DNA of 41,566 bases from Lacticaseibacillus nasuensis JCM 17158 (lineage in GTDB: Bacteria; Bacillota; Bacilli; Lactobacillales; Lactobacillaceae): the NCBI RefSeq assembly GCF_001434705.1, contig NZ_AZDJ01000002.1:1-41566 (forward strand). Direction: 5' to 3'. The translations under genes were made by a program, and so were the position numbers. The notes under the pieces were generated by a model. The model made no database searches. It worked only from the letters and a program-made list of their open reading frames with translations, and was not told the origin of the DNA. Of the stretch, positions 1 through 7,076 are shown one piece after another (within the stretch, counting starts at the first letter, position 1; every line of letters starts with the position of its first letter).

Positions 1-110
1 CACTCATCCGTTGCTCAAGCGGAGCACGACTAGCGTACAAATACGGTTCAACGCAATACGAAAAAACAATGATAGCCAGTTTTGAGAGCGCAAAGCTTTC
101 AACTAAATAA
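1..110 (+). other. rRNA operon spacer upstream of 5S rRNA
   Basis: No gene is visible here. The stretch directly precedes the 5S rRNA and is most simply the 23S-5S spacer, possibly with the last bases of 23S, which I cannot identify from this little sequence. An imperfect stem-loop at 78-104 (arms AGTT/AACT and GAGAGC/GCTTTC, loop GCAAA) lies just before the mature 5S end, where rRNA precursors are commonly cleaved. The processing role is an inference. Confidence 0.55.
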
Positions 111-228
111 GTGCGGTGGCGATAGCGAGAAGGATACACCTGTTCCCATGCCGAACACAGAAGTTAAGCTTCTCTACGCCGAGAGTAGTTGGTGGGTGAC
201 TGCCTGCGAGGGTAGGAAGCTGCCGCGC
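111..228 (+). rRNA. rrf: 5S ribosomal RNA
   Basis: The sequence carries the strongly conserved 5S core (CCCATGCCGAACACAG, then GAAGTTAAGCTTC and GAGAGTAGTTGG) typical of lactobacilli. The ends were placed by the terminal helix: 111-120 (GTGCGGTGGC) pairs with 219-228 (GCTGCCGCGC), with G-U pairs allowed. Length is 118 nt, normal for the family. It is the last gene of an rRNA operon, since an intrinsic terminator follows at once. Confidence 0.95.
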
Positions 229-235
229 AATTTGG

Positions 236-260
236 AACCGGTCGAAAGATCGGTTTTTTT
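236..260 (+). terminator. rRNA operon terminator
   Basis: Arms AACCGGTC (236-243) and GATCGGTT (248-255) close a GAAA tetraloop and run into a seven-T tract. It ends the rRNA transcript before trxA. Confidence 0.9.
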
Positions 261-265
261 GTATG

Positions 266-292
266 TTCACGACGCTGAAAACCTGCTAGACT
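266..292 (+). promoter_or_regulatory. candidate trxA promoter
   Basis: An extended -10 (TGC then TAGACT at 287-292) lies about 35 bases before the trxA start. The best -35 is TTCACG (266-271) with a short 15-base spacer. It falls between the rRNA terminator and the first gene, so a promoter is needed here, but the match is only moderate. Confidence 0.35.
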
Positions 293-326
293 ACTGCTAA
301 CTGTTCGTTTTAAGGAGATGACCCTC

Positions 327-653
327 ATGCCAACTGCCGTTACCGCTAAAACGTTGCCGGATGCCGTGAAGACCGGTACCGTTATCGTCGATTTATGGGC
401 GCCTTGGTGTGGCCCCTGCAAAATCTTGAGCCCGATTCTCGCGGAGCTTGAAACCGAGCTGCCACTGCGCGTCGTGACGTTGAACGTGGATGACGACAAA
501 ACGGTTGCCGCTCAGTATCAGGTCCAGTCAATTCCCACCATGCTGGTGTTTCAAAATGGCCAGGCCGTGGAGAAAATCACCGGTGCGTACCCGAAGGCGA
601 AGCTAATGCAGCATTTTACTCAGGTATTGGAGCAGGCGCATGGCGGAAAGTGA
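327..653 (+). CDS. trxA: thioredoxin
   Basis: Protein of 108 residues, the usual thioredoxin length. The redox motif W-C-G-P-C-K is at residues 27-32 (Cys28 and Cys31), and the cis-proline loop S-I-P-T follows in the second half. It is a cytosolic disulfide reductant, normally recycled by thioredoxin reductase, which is not in this window. The start at 327 was preferred over the ATG at 318 because AAGGAG (312-317) abuts 318 and is 9 bases from 327. The last 14 bases overlap the next gene, so trxA and the exporter genes form one operon. Lactobacilli often carry several thioredoxin paralogues, so this may not be the main housekeeping copy. Confidence 0.92.
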   Translation: MPTAVTAKTLPDAVKTGTVIVDLWAPWCGPCKILSPILAELETELPLRVVTLNVDDDKTVAAQYQVQSIPTMLVFQNGQAVEKITGAYPKAKLMQHFTQVLEQAHGGK

Positions 654-1386
654 GTTACTGACCACCTGCTTGTTGGCGGGGCGAATCATGATCGAAAGTG
701 GCGCGGAGATGTACCGCGTCGATGACACGATGACCCGAATCGCGCACAATGGTGGGGAAGCCGCGGCGGTGGTGTTCACCACCCCGACTGGCTTGTTCAT
801 TGGCAGCGAGCACAGTCCGTTGGTGAAACTCGGGACGATTCGCAAGCGCACCATCGACATGGAAAAAGTCATGCGCGTGAATGCCTTATCGCGCCGCTTT
901 GCCGCCGGGGAGTGTTCCCTGCATGAGTTGCATGAAGCCCTGATTGGCATCGATGCCAACACTCCGACGTTTCCCTTGTGGCTACAGGTCGTTGCTGCCG
1001 CGGTGTGCTCGGCGCTGTTGATGGTGTTGTTTGCGCAACAAAACGACTGGCGGGACCTGCCGCTAGCCGCCGTGGCCGGCGGGGCTGGGTTTTACGCCTT
1101 CGCTTGGTTAGATCGGGTCACCCGCGTGCAGTTTATCAGTTCCGTGGCCGGCGCCTTCGTTGTGGCGGCGCTGGCCTGGCTCGGCGTGCGCATCGGGATT
1201 GGCCGCAGCCTGGATAACATCATCATTGGCGCAGTGATGCCGCTGGTCCCTGGGGTGGCGATCACCAACTCGATTCGCGACATGTTAGCGGGCCATTTGG
1301 TGTCCGGCATGGTCCGCGGCATGGAAGCCATCTTGAGTGCGGCAGCGATTGGCGTGGGCGTGGCTGTCATCTTTCGCTTTTTCTAG
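640..1386 (+). CDS. threonine/serine exporter, ThrE N-terminal type (DUF1212/YjjP)
   Basis: Protein of 248 residues. Roughly the first 110 are hydrophilic and hold the family signature (L-L-x-x-G-R-I-M-I-E-S-G-A-E-x-Y-R-V and F-T-T-P-T-G-L-F). About five hydrophobic helices follow to the end. In Corynebacterium ThrE the N and C parts are one polypeptide, whereas in many Firmicutes, as here, they are two adjacent genes acting as one exporter. The start overlaps the trxA stop by 14 bases and the partner gene begins 8 bases downstream, so translation is probably coupled. Exported substrate (threonine, serine or a related small molecule) is inferred from the family. Confidence 0.85.
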   Translation: MAESELLTTCLLAGRIMIESGAEMYRVDDTMTRIAHNGGEAAAVVFTTPTGLFIGSEHSPLVKLGTIRKRTIDMEKVMRVNALSRRFAAGECSLHELHEALIGIDANTPTFPLWLQVVAAAVCSALLMVLFAQQNDWRDLPLAAVAGGAGFYAFAWLDRVTRVQFISSVAGAFVVAALAWLGVRIGIGRSLDNIIIGAVMPLVPGVAITNSIRDMLAGHLVSGMVRGMEAILSAAAIGVGVAVIFRFF

Positions 1387-1394
1387 GAGTCGGC

Positions 1395-1838
1395 ATGGAA
1401 ATCTTGATTCAAGCAAGTTTTAGTTACTTGGCGACGGTGGCGTTTGCCATCATCATCAACGTGCCTCGGCGCAACCTCAACCTCGCCGGGTGGGCCGGGC
1501 TGATCGGCTGGATGACCTATTGGGGGCTGATGGTGACCGTTCACCCTGGGCGGATGCTGGCCAACCTCCTGGGGGCGCTGGCGATTGGCTTAGCCGCGAT
1601 GTGGTTCGCACGCTGGCAGAAAACACCGGTGATTCTGTTCACCATTCCAGGCCTCGTCCCCTTGGTGCCAGGCGCCACAGCCTACCAGGCGGTACGGGCG
1701 CTGGTGCTCGGCGAGCGGGCCGATGCCGGGATGTATTTCGTCCGCGTGGTGTTGGTGGCCGGCGCCATTGCGGTGGGGTTCATGCTGGCGCAACTGGTGG
1801 CCGAGCTAATGTACCGCACGGTGTGGCGGGCGCGGTGA
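1395..1838 (+). CDS. threonine/serine exporter, ThrE C-terminal type (DUF3815/YjjB)
   Basis: Protein of 147 residues made almost entirely of membrane helices, with the family loop I-P-G-L-V-P-L-V-P-G-A-T-A-Y near residue 85. It is the second half of the split ThrE exporter. A GGAG ribosome binding site lies in the 8-base gap after the N-terminal partner. The stop at 1836-1838 is immediately followed by the promoter of the structured RNA, so this is the last gene of the operon. No terminator hairpin is visible between the two. Confidence 0.85.
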   Translation: MEILIQASFSYLATVAFAIIINVPRRNLNLAGWAGLIGWMTYWGLMVTVHPGRMLANLLGALAIGLAAMWFARWQKTPVILFTIPGLVPLVPGATAYQAVRALVLGERADAGMYFVRVVLVAGAIAVGFMLAQLVAELMYRTVWRAR

Positions 1839-1840
1839 TG

Positions 1841-1849
1841 TGGTATACT
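1841..1849 (+). promoter_or_regulatory. extended -10 promoter of the structured RNA
   Basis: TGG-TATACT forms an extended -10 element and predicts initiation near 1856. No convincing -35 is visible, which is acceptable for extended -10 promoters. Confidence 0.6.
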
Positions 1850-1855
1850 ATCTGT

Positions 1856-2026
1856 ATGCGATGAGTCGAGTAACCATTTTAAAATGGTGAAAGCACAGCT
1901 GACGCGGCGCAAGCCACCCGCCGGATTTGCGGGGTCAGTGGGCACAGGTTGTGGAGCCGAGATACCCTTATTCGCTTCGGCGAGTACTGTGGCATGCGTG
2001 AGTCATTCTTGACCCACGCTTTTTTT
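1856..2026 (+). ncRNA. structured non-coding RNA or leader with its own terminator
   Basis: About 171 nt between an extended -10 promoter and an intrinsic terminator, with no open frame carrying a ribosome binding site. Visible pairings: a long-range closing helix near the 5' end (1854-1859, starting at the predicted first base) with 1992-1997; hairpin ACCAT/ATGGT near 1873-1888; a three-way junction closed by CTGAC/GTCAG (1898-1902 with 1934-1938) enclosing a GGC-GCAA-GCC hairpin and a CCCGC/GCGGG hairpin; and GCCGA/TCGGC (1956-1980). Closed ends plus a large interior recall 6S RNA, and small structured RNAs such as the raiA motif also occur in Firmicutes, but I cannot recognise either. It could also be a terminated leader for deoC, although deoC has its own promoter after the terminator. 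Confidence 0.6.
1996..2026 (+). terminator. intrinsic terminator of the structured RNA
   Basis: Arms GCGTGAGTCA (1996-2005) and TGACCCACGC (2010-2019) pair with one mismatch around a TTCT loop and are followed by seven T residues. Confidence 0.85.
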
Positions 2027-2052
2027 GTGGCCGGCGGGATTCATGGTAAGAT
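2025..2052 (+). promoter_or_regulatory. candidate deoC promoter
   Basis: TTGTGG (2025-2030), a 16-base spacer and TAAGAT (2047-2052), with TG one base before the -10. It starts right after the terminator of the upstream RNA and leaves a leader of about 25 bases before deoC. Confidence 0.45.
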
Positions 2053-2083
2053 GAAGCTAATTTAGCACACAAAGGAGCAAGTC

Positions 2084-2749
2084 ATGGATAAACCATTAGC
2101 AAAATACATTGATCACACGTTGTTGAAGCCGGACGCCACAGAGGCGCAAATCGACAACGTCCTCGCTGAGGCCAAGGCGCACGATTTCGCCTCGGTTTGC
2201 CTCAACCCATATTGGGTGCCGCGCGCCGTGGCCGCGCTGAAGGGCACGGACGTCAACGTCTGCACAGTGATCGGCTTCCCGCTGGGGGCGAACACGACCT
2301 TCATCAAGGTCGCCGAGGCTGATGAGGCGCTGGCTGCCGGCGCCAAAGAGGTCGACATGGTGCTGAACATCGGCGAGTTGAAGGCGGGCCACAATGAAGC
2401 CGTGCAGGCCGACATCGCTGCCGTCGCCGGCGCCGCCCACGCGAAAAATGGATTGCTGAAGGTGATTATCGAAGCCGTGTTGCTCACCGATGCGGAAAAG
2501 GTCACGGCTTGCCAGCTGGCCGAGGCCGCCGGCGCCGATTTTGTCAAAACTTCGACGGGCTTCGCCGCCGGTGGGGCCACGGTGCATGACGTGGCCTTAA
2601 TGCGGCAAACGGTCGGGGACCGGCTCGGCGTCAAGGCCGCCGGTGGGATTCATAGTTATGCCGAAGCCAAGGCGCTGATCGACGCCGGGGCCAGCCGGCT
2701 CGGGGCCAGCGCCGGCATCAAGATCCTGGAGGAGGCGCCGCATGCCTAA
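2084..2749 (+). CDS. deoC: deoxyribose-phosphate aldolase
   Basis: Protein of 221 residues, a TIM-barrel class I aldolase that splits 2-deoxyribose 5-phosphate into acetaldehyde and glyceraldehyde 3-phosphate. The active-site set is visible: Asp91 in E-V-D-M-V-L-N, the Schiff-base Lys155 in F-V-K-T-S-T-G-F, and Lys184 in V-K-A-A-G-G-I. The ribosome binding site AAAGGAG is 8 bases before the ATG. The last 8 bases overlap deoB. With deoB and deoD it forms a complete route from purine deoxynucleosides to glycolysis. In Bacillus such operons are controlled by DeoR; no regulator gene is present here. Confidence 0.95.
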   Translation: MDKPLAKYIDHTLLKPDATEAQIDNVLAEAKAHDFASVCLNPYWVPRAVAALKGTDVNVCTVIGFPLGANTTFIKVAEADEALAAGAKEVDMVLNIGELKAGHNEAVQADIAAVAGAAHAKNGLLKVIIEAVLLTDAEKVTACQLAEAAGADFVKTSTGFAAGGATVHDVALMRQTVGDRLGVKAAGGIHSYAEAKALIDAGASRLGASAGIKILEEAPHA

Positions 2750-3938
2750 GTTTGACCGCGTGATCGCGATTGTCACCGATTCGATTGGCATCGGCGAGGC
2801 CCCGGACGCCGCCAAGTTTCACGACACCGGCGCCGACACGTTGGGCCACATCGGCGCCCACTTCGGCGAAACCGGGTGGGCCTTGCCTAATTGGCAGCGC
2901 CTCGGCCTCGGCAACATTCAGCGGCCGACGCCGATTCCCGGCGTGCCGGCGGTTCCGGCACCGATTGGCTACTTTGGCAAAATGGCGGAGATTTCCGCGG
3001 GTAAGGACAGCATGGACGGCCACTGGGAGATGATGGGCCTGCCTGTCACCGAGCCGCTGGGCTTTTTTCCGAATGGGTTCCCTGCGGAGTTGATACAACA
3101 ACTCGAGGATTTCTCCGGGCGGAAGGTCATCGTCAACCAGCCGTATTCCGGCACCGAGGTCATCAACGACTACGGCGAGCGCCAGCTGCAAACCGGCGAG
3201 CTGATTGTGTACACGTCAGGCGACTCGGTGCTGCAAATCGCCGCCAACACTGCCGTGATTCCGCTGGCCGAGCTGTACAAGATCTGTGAATACGCGCGTA
3301 AAATTACCACCGGCGCGCCGTATCGCATCGGGCGCATCATCGCGCGGCCTTACGTTGGCACGAACAAGGCCAACTTCACGCGCACCAGCGACCGGCACGA
3401 CTACGCCTTGTTGCCGACAGCCGAAACCGACCTCGACCGCCTGCAAGCCGCCGGTGTCGCCACGTACGGCGTCGGGAAAATCAACGATATTTTCTCCGGT
3501 CAAGGGCTGGCTGATGGGGTGCACACCGTCAGCAACAGCGATGGCATGGACCAAACGATTGCCGCCGTGCAGTCGGCGCGCACCGGGTTTATTTTCACCA
3601 ACCTGGTGGACTTCGACGCCATGTATGGACACCGCCGCAACCCGCAAGGCGACGGCGAAGCGCTGATGGCCTTCGATCGGCAGCTGGGCGACTTGCTGGC
3701 GGCAATACAGCCAAGCGACTTGCTACTGATCACGTCCGATCACGGCAACGATCCCGGCTTCACCGGCACCGACCACACACGCGAGTACGTGCCGCTGATT
3801 GCGTACTCGCCGAGCTTGCCGGGGAACGGCGACCTCGGGGTGCGGTCACCGTTTGCCGACCTGGGCGCCACCGTGCTGGAGAACTTCGGCGTGGCGGGGA
3901 ATGGCGTTGGCCAGTCGTTTCTGGGGCTGTTGAAGTAA
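2742..3938 (+). CDS. deoB: phosphopentomutase
   Basis: Protein of 398 residues, normal for DeoB, an alkaline-phosphatase-superfamily enzyme that interconverts (deoxy)ribose 1-phosphate and 5-phosphate using Mn2+. Metal-site motifs are visible at the N-terminus (T-D-S-I-G-I-G) and near the C-terminus (T-S-D-H-G-N-D-P), and K-D-S-M-D-G-H-W-E is the conserved family segment carrying the phosphorylated threonine/serine region. The start overlaps deoC by 8 bases, and GGAGGAGG inside the end of deoC acts as ribosome binding site, so the two are translationally coupled. It links the phosphorylase (deoD) to the aldolase (deoC). Confidence 0.95.
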   Translation: MPKFDRVIAIVTDSIGIGEAPDAAKFHDTGADTLGHIGAHFGETGWALPNWQRLGLGNIQRPTPIPGVPAVPAPIGYFGKMAEISAGKDSMDGHWEMMGLPVTEPLGFFPNGFPAELIQQLEDFSGRKVIVNQPYSGTEVINDYGERQLQTGELIVYTSGDSVLQIAANTAVIPLAELYKICEYARKITTGAPYRIGRIIARPYVGTNKANFTRTSDRHDYALLPTAETDLDRLQAAGVATYGVGKINDIFSGQGLADGVHTVSNSDGMDQTIAAVQSARTGFIFTNLVDFDAMYGHRRNPQGDGEALMAFDRQLGDLLAAIQPSDLLLITSDHGNDPGFTGTDHTREYVPLIAYSPSLPGNGDLGVRSPFADLGATVLENFGVAGNGVGQSFLGLLK

Positions 3939-3980
3939 CGGGAGTCCGGGTGACTATGTTTAAATGGAGGCAAATATAAG

Positions 3981-4688
3981 ATGAGTACGCATATCGATGC
4001 ACCGGCGGGAGCCATTGCCGATGTCGTGTTGTTGCCAGGGGATCCGCTGCGGGCGCAATACATTGCTGAGACCTATTTGACCAAGCCGGTGCGCTACAAC
4101 ACGGTGCGCAACGCCTTCGGGTACACCGGAGAGTATGCCGGCCGGCGGATTTCCGTGCAGGCGACGGGGATGGGTATTCCTTCCATTAGCATCTACGCCA
4201 CGGAGCTGATTCAAGACTATGGCGTGCAAACCTTGATTCGCGTCGGTACCGCCGGCGGGTTGGGGCCAGACGTGCACGTGCGCGACGTGGTGCTGGCGCA
4301 AGGCAGCACCACCGACAGCAGTATCATCTTGAATACCTTCGGGGCGGGGATGTACTTCGCACCATTGGCCGATTTTGGCCTGTTACACGCGGCCTACGAT
4401 CTGGCGGGGGATTCGCACCTGCCCGTGCAAGTCGGCAACGTGCTGGGCGAGGATCGCTTCTACAACGACGAGATGGATCGCCACAAGCTAATCAAGTATG
4501 GCGTGCTCGCCACGGAAATGGAGACCCCGGCGCTGTACCTGTTGGCCGCGAAGTACCACCGGCGGGCGTTATCGATTCTGACCGTTTCGAATCACCTGGT
4601 CACCGGCGAGGAGACAACAGCCGCCGAGCGGCAAACGAGTTTCGATGACATGATCAAGCTAGGCTTAGCGGTGGCAAAGCAGGCGTAA
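3981..4688 (+). CDS. deoD: purine-nucleoside phosphorylase, DeoD type
   Basis: Protein of 235 residues, matching the hexameric bacterial enzyme that phosphorolyses purine (deoxy)nucleosides. Visible motifs: L-P-G-D-P-L-R (phosphate site), G-T-A-G-G-L and [10 protein letters not shown]. One oddity is that the general-acid aspartate of the S-D-H motif (Asp204 in the Escherichia coli enzyme) is Asn204 here (T-V-S-N-H), which could shift the balance between 6-oxo and 6-amino purines. GGAGG lies about 10 bases before the ATG. It closes the deo operon, followed by a terminator. Confidence 0.93.
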   Translation: MSTHIDAPAGAIADVVLLPGDPLRAQYIAETYLTKPVRYNTVRNAFGYTGEYAGRRISVQATGMGIPSISIYATELIQDYGVQTLIRVGTAGGLGPDVHVRDVVLAQGSTTDSSIILNTFGAGMYFAPLADFGLLHAAYDLAGDSHLPVQVGNVLGEDRFYNDEMDRHKLIKYGVLATEMETPALYLLAAKYHRRALSILTVSNHLVTGEETTAAERQTSFDDMIKLGLAVAKQA

Positions 4689-4704
4689 CATAAATGTAAT
4701 ATAA

Positions 4705-4745
4705 CCCGTTTGCTCGGTCTTAAGGCCGATGCGGCGGGCTTTTTT
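4705..4745 (+). terminator. deo operon terminator
   Basis: Inner arms TCGGTC/GGCCGA around a TTAA loop, outer arms CCCG/CGGG, then CTTTTTT. It lies 16 bases after the deoD stop. Confidence 0.85.
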
Positions 4746-4883
4746 GTTGGCAATTCTGATAGAACTTTAATTTTTTTAGTGCATGGTGGTCCAGACCGTG
4801 GTAACCTACTTACAGACGCTTAAGAATTCTTTAAAATGATAATTTTCTCTAAAACAAACAAATGTTGAAACGGAGGAGTTTTC

Positions 4884-6632
4884 ATGGAGAAGAACCCGAT
4901 TAAAACTACACTAACATTAACTGCAGGACTGGCTGGTGCAGCCGGCCTCGCCGCTATCGCGACGACGCCGAATGCCACGCACGCAGCAACCACAACCGGC
5001 ACCGTGACATACAAAGATGGCGCGACGACGGTGTGGGGCAGCCCTGAGTTCGACACGCAATCGGTTAAACGCTATGTCGTTTACAACCAAAGCGTGAATA
5101 TTTTGGACCAGAAAACAGTTGATGGTGCCACCTGGTACAAGATCGGCGAGAATGAATGGATTCCTGCGCTGTATCTGAAGTCCGGTGATGACACCAAGAC
5201 TGCTGACGAGAAGACCAATGACAACATTGATCTGAGTTTGTCGTACACCAAGAGTGCTGTCACCGTTTGGGCTGACCCAAGCTACGCCAACCCGACCGGC
5301 GACTATTTGACGACTGACGATACCAACATTACTGCTGTTTCTAAGGAAACTGTCAACGGTGAGGTTTGGTACAAGTTGAGTAATGGCGGTTACGTGCCTG
5401 CTCGCTACGCCGGCACGGCTAGTGAAGTGGCGGCGGCCCAAGCGGCTGCTGCGCAAACCAGCACGACCACCACGACTCAGGCGGCTCAGGCCACGACCGC
5501 GCAGCAAAGCACGGCGGCTAGCCAAAGCACTGACTCGACGACGACCACGAGTGCCGCGAAAACCGACACGACGGCCACCACGACGAAGCTGAAGGTCAAC
5601 TACCCAGCTGGCCCTGTCACGGTTTGGCAGGATACCAGCTACGCGCAAGCAACTGGGACTTACCTGGATAACGGGAGCATCGTTTCTGCCGTTGCTTCCA
5701 CGACGGTTAACGGCGAGGCTTGGTACCAACTGAGTAACGGCGGCTATGTGCCAGCGCGCTTCGTGACGACCAACCTCAACACGCCAACCACTACCAAGAA
5801 GGCTGCGACTACTACCGCCGCCAGCACGACGACGACTCAGCAGGCGCCGGCCAGCACCCAAAGCACGACGCCGGCCAAGCCTGCAACGCCAGCCGTTCAG
5901 ACGACTACGATGAAGGTGGTTTACGCCGGTGGTGTCGTCACGGTGTGGAATTCTGCTAGCACGGCCAGCGGCGCCGCTTCTTACCTGTCCAATGGCCAAA
6001 AGGTCACGGTCACAGGGAGCAAGGTCGCTGGTGCTGACGGGCTCAGCTATTACAAGCTGAGTGATGGCGGCTATGTGCCTGCGCAATACGTTACCACGAA
6101 CCTGAACCAGTCCGTTGCCACTAAGGCGGCGACGCCAGCTAAGGCAACCACGACGACCCGCAAGGCCTCGACTTATGTTGCCCCTAAGCGGACGACCACC
6201 ACGACTCGCCGCACGACGACCGTGGCCAAGACGCCTACGTACAACACGAGCTCCAGCGCTTCCCGTTCCGCCAAGGTGCAAGCGGTCATCTCGATGGCCC
6301 GCGCCCAAATCGGCACGCCGTATGTCTGGGGTGGGAAAACCACGAGCGGCTTCGACTGTTCCGGGTTGATGTACTACGTCTTCCTGCATGCCGCAGGGAA
6401 GAACATCGGTGGCTGGACGGTACCACAAGAATCTTCTGGTTACCGCGTCTCCGTTTCTAACCTGCAGGCCGGCGACTTGGTCTTCTGGGGTTCCGCGGGT
6501 TCCACTTACCACGTTGGCCTGTACATCGGCGGTGGTCAGTACATCCACGCGCCACAACCAGGACAAACCGTCACGACCGCGTCGATCTCCAGTTACTTCC
6601 AGCCATCCTTCGGGGTGCACGTCAATATGTAA
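4884..6632 (+). CDS. secreted NlpC/P60 peptidoglycan hydrolase with four SH3-like repeats
   Basis: Protein of 582 residues. A signal peptide (first about 35 residues, ending T-H-A-A-T) is followed by four related repeats of about 60 residues at roughly 39-98, 109-170, 235-295 and 341-405. Each has a T-V-W near its start, and the last three share G-G-Y-V-P-A. The repeats are separated by Thr/Ala-rich linkers. The NlpC/P60 domain (about 465-582) carries the triad: Cys492 in F-D-C-S-G-L, His543 in H-V-G-L-Y-I-G and His555 in Y-I-H-A-P. Such enzymes cut stem peptides (often D-gamma-glutamyl bonds) and aid cell separation. The repeats probably bind the wall. GGAGGAG precedes the ATG by 7 bases. 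Monocistronic, closed by tandem hairpins. Confidence 0.93.
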   Translation: MEKNPIKTTLTLTAGLAGAAGLAAIATTPNATHAATTTGTVTYKDGATTVWGSPEFDTQSVKRYVVYNQSVNILDQKTVDGATWYKIGENEWIPALYLKSGDDTKTADEKTNDNIDLSLSYTKSAVTVWADPSYANPTGDYLTTDDTNITAVSKETVNGEVWYKLSNGGYVPARYAGTASEVAAAQAAAAQTSTTTTTQAAQATTAQQSTAASQSTDSTTTTSAAKTDTTATTTKLKVNYPAGPVTVWQDTSYAQATGTYLDNGSIVSAVASTTVNGEAWYQLSNGGYVPARFVTTNLNTPTTTKKAATTTAASTTTTQQAPASTQSTTPAKPATPAVQTTTMKVVYAGGVVTVWNSASTASGAASYLSNGQKVTVTGSKVAGADGLSYYKLSDGGYVPAQYVTTNLNQSVATKAATPAKATTTTRKASTYVAPKRTTTTTRRTTTVAKTPTYNTSSSASRSAKVQAVISMARAQIGTPYVWGGKTTSGFDCSGLMYYVFLHAAGKNIGGWTVPQESSGYRVSVSNLQAGDLVFWGSAGSTYHVGLYIGGGQYIHAPQPGQTVTTASISSYFQPSFGVHVNM

Positions 6633-6640
6633 TCGTTCCG

Positions 6641-6667
6641 CAGCCACGCGCAAGCGTGGCTGTTTTT
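6641..6667 (+). terminator. terminator of the NlpC/P60 gene
   Basis: Perfect 9-bp stem CAGCCACGC/GCGTGGCTG around GCAA, followed by TTTTT. Confidence 0.92.
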
Positions 6668-6683
6668 AGTTTGTCGTCAACTC

Positions 6684-6714
6684 GGTGGCACCCGTTGCGG
6701 GTACCGCCATTTTT
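6684..6714 (+). terminator. second tandem terminator hairpin
   Basis: Arms GGTGGCACCCG (6684-6694) and CGGGTACCGCC (6698-6708) pair with one mismatch and are followed by ATTTTT. It backs up the preceding terminator. Confidence 0.65.
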
Positions 6715-7076
6715 GTTCGGTAAAACGGCGCTTATGAAGCCACGTTCAGATAGTTGCAAGGACCACCCGGGTGGGGACTACAATTGGCGAGTAAGCATAT
6801 TGAAAGCGGTGAATGCAGAAGGGGATGACCGTGTGAACGGCGCGTAACCATTAATGAACCGTGGTGAGAGGGCAGGTACACCTTGATTCGACCACAGTCG
6901 TTTCGTGTGATTAACTACAAGCCAAATCCTTGACATGGCGCTATTTAGAACCGATACGCCGTTTAGGAATGCGCTTGCTTGTGATAAATATTTCAACTTT
7001 TTTGTGCCACCTTCGTCATTTAGATATACAATTGTCCTGTAAGCAACCGATGTAACGCGAGACAGGAGATGAGTTC
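6715..7076 (+). other. gene-free control region before the fused reductase
   Basis: No open frame with a ribosome binding site is visible. The region holds a perfect 12-bp palindrome CCACCCGGGTGG (6763-6774). Two promoter candidates precede the reductase: TTGACA (6930-6935), 17 bases, GATACG (6953-6958); and TTGTGC (7002-7007), 17 bases, TATACA (7025-7030). The second has the better -10 and leaves a 40-base leader. The stretch from 6740 to 6900 is purine-rich with several G runs and may be an RNA leader, but I recognise no riboswitch class. Confidence 0.5.

Noticed and set aside
1856-2026. SRP RNA, tmRNA, RNase P RNA or a cobalamin, TPP, SAM or purine riboswitch
   Set aside because: The size and conserved core sequences of these classes are not present; the RNA is left unassigned.
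4273-4280. CGTGCACG inside deoD as a regulatory site
   Set aside because: The 8-mer occurs in coding sequence without the flanking TTAG and TAA arms.
4917-6653. A 578-residue open frame on the minus strand opposite the NlpC/P60 gene
   Set aside because: It is a shadow of a Thr/Ala-rich high-GC gene. The plus-strand frame has a signal peptide, repeats and catalytic triad; the minus frame is Arg/Gly/Leu-rich with no domain or ribosome binding site.
6684-6714. T-box antiterminator
   Set aside because: GGTGGCACCCG superficially resembles the T-box, but there is no specifier stem-loop upstream, it lies after a gene end, and the hairpin simply ends in a T run.
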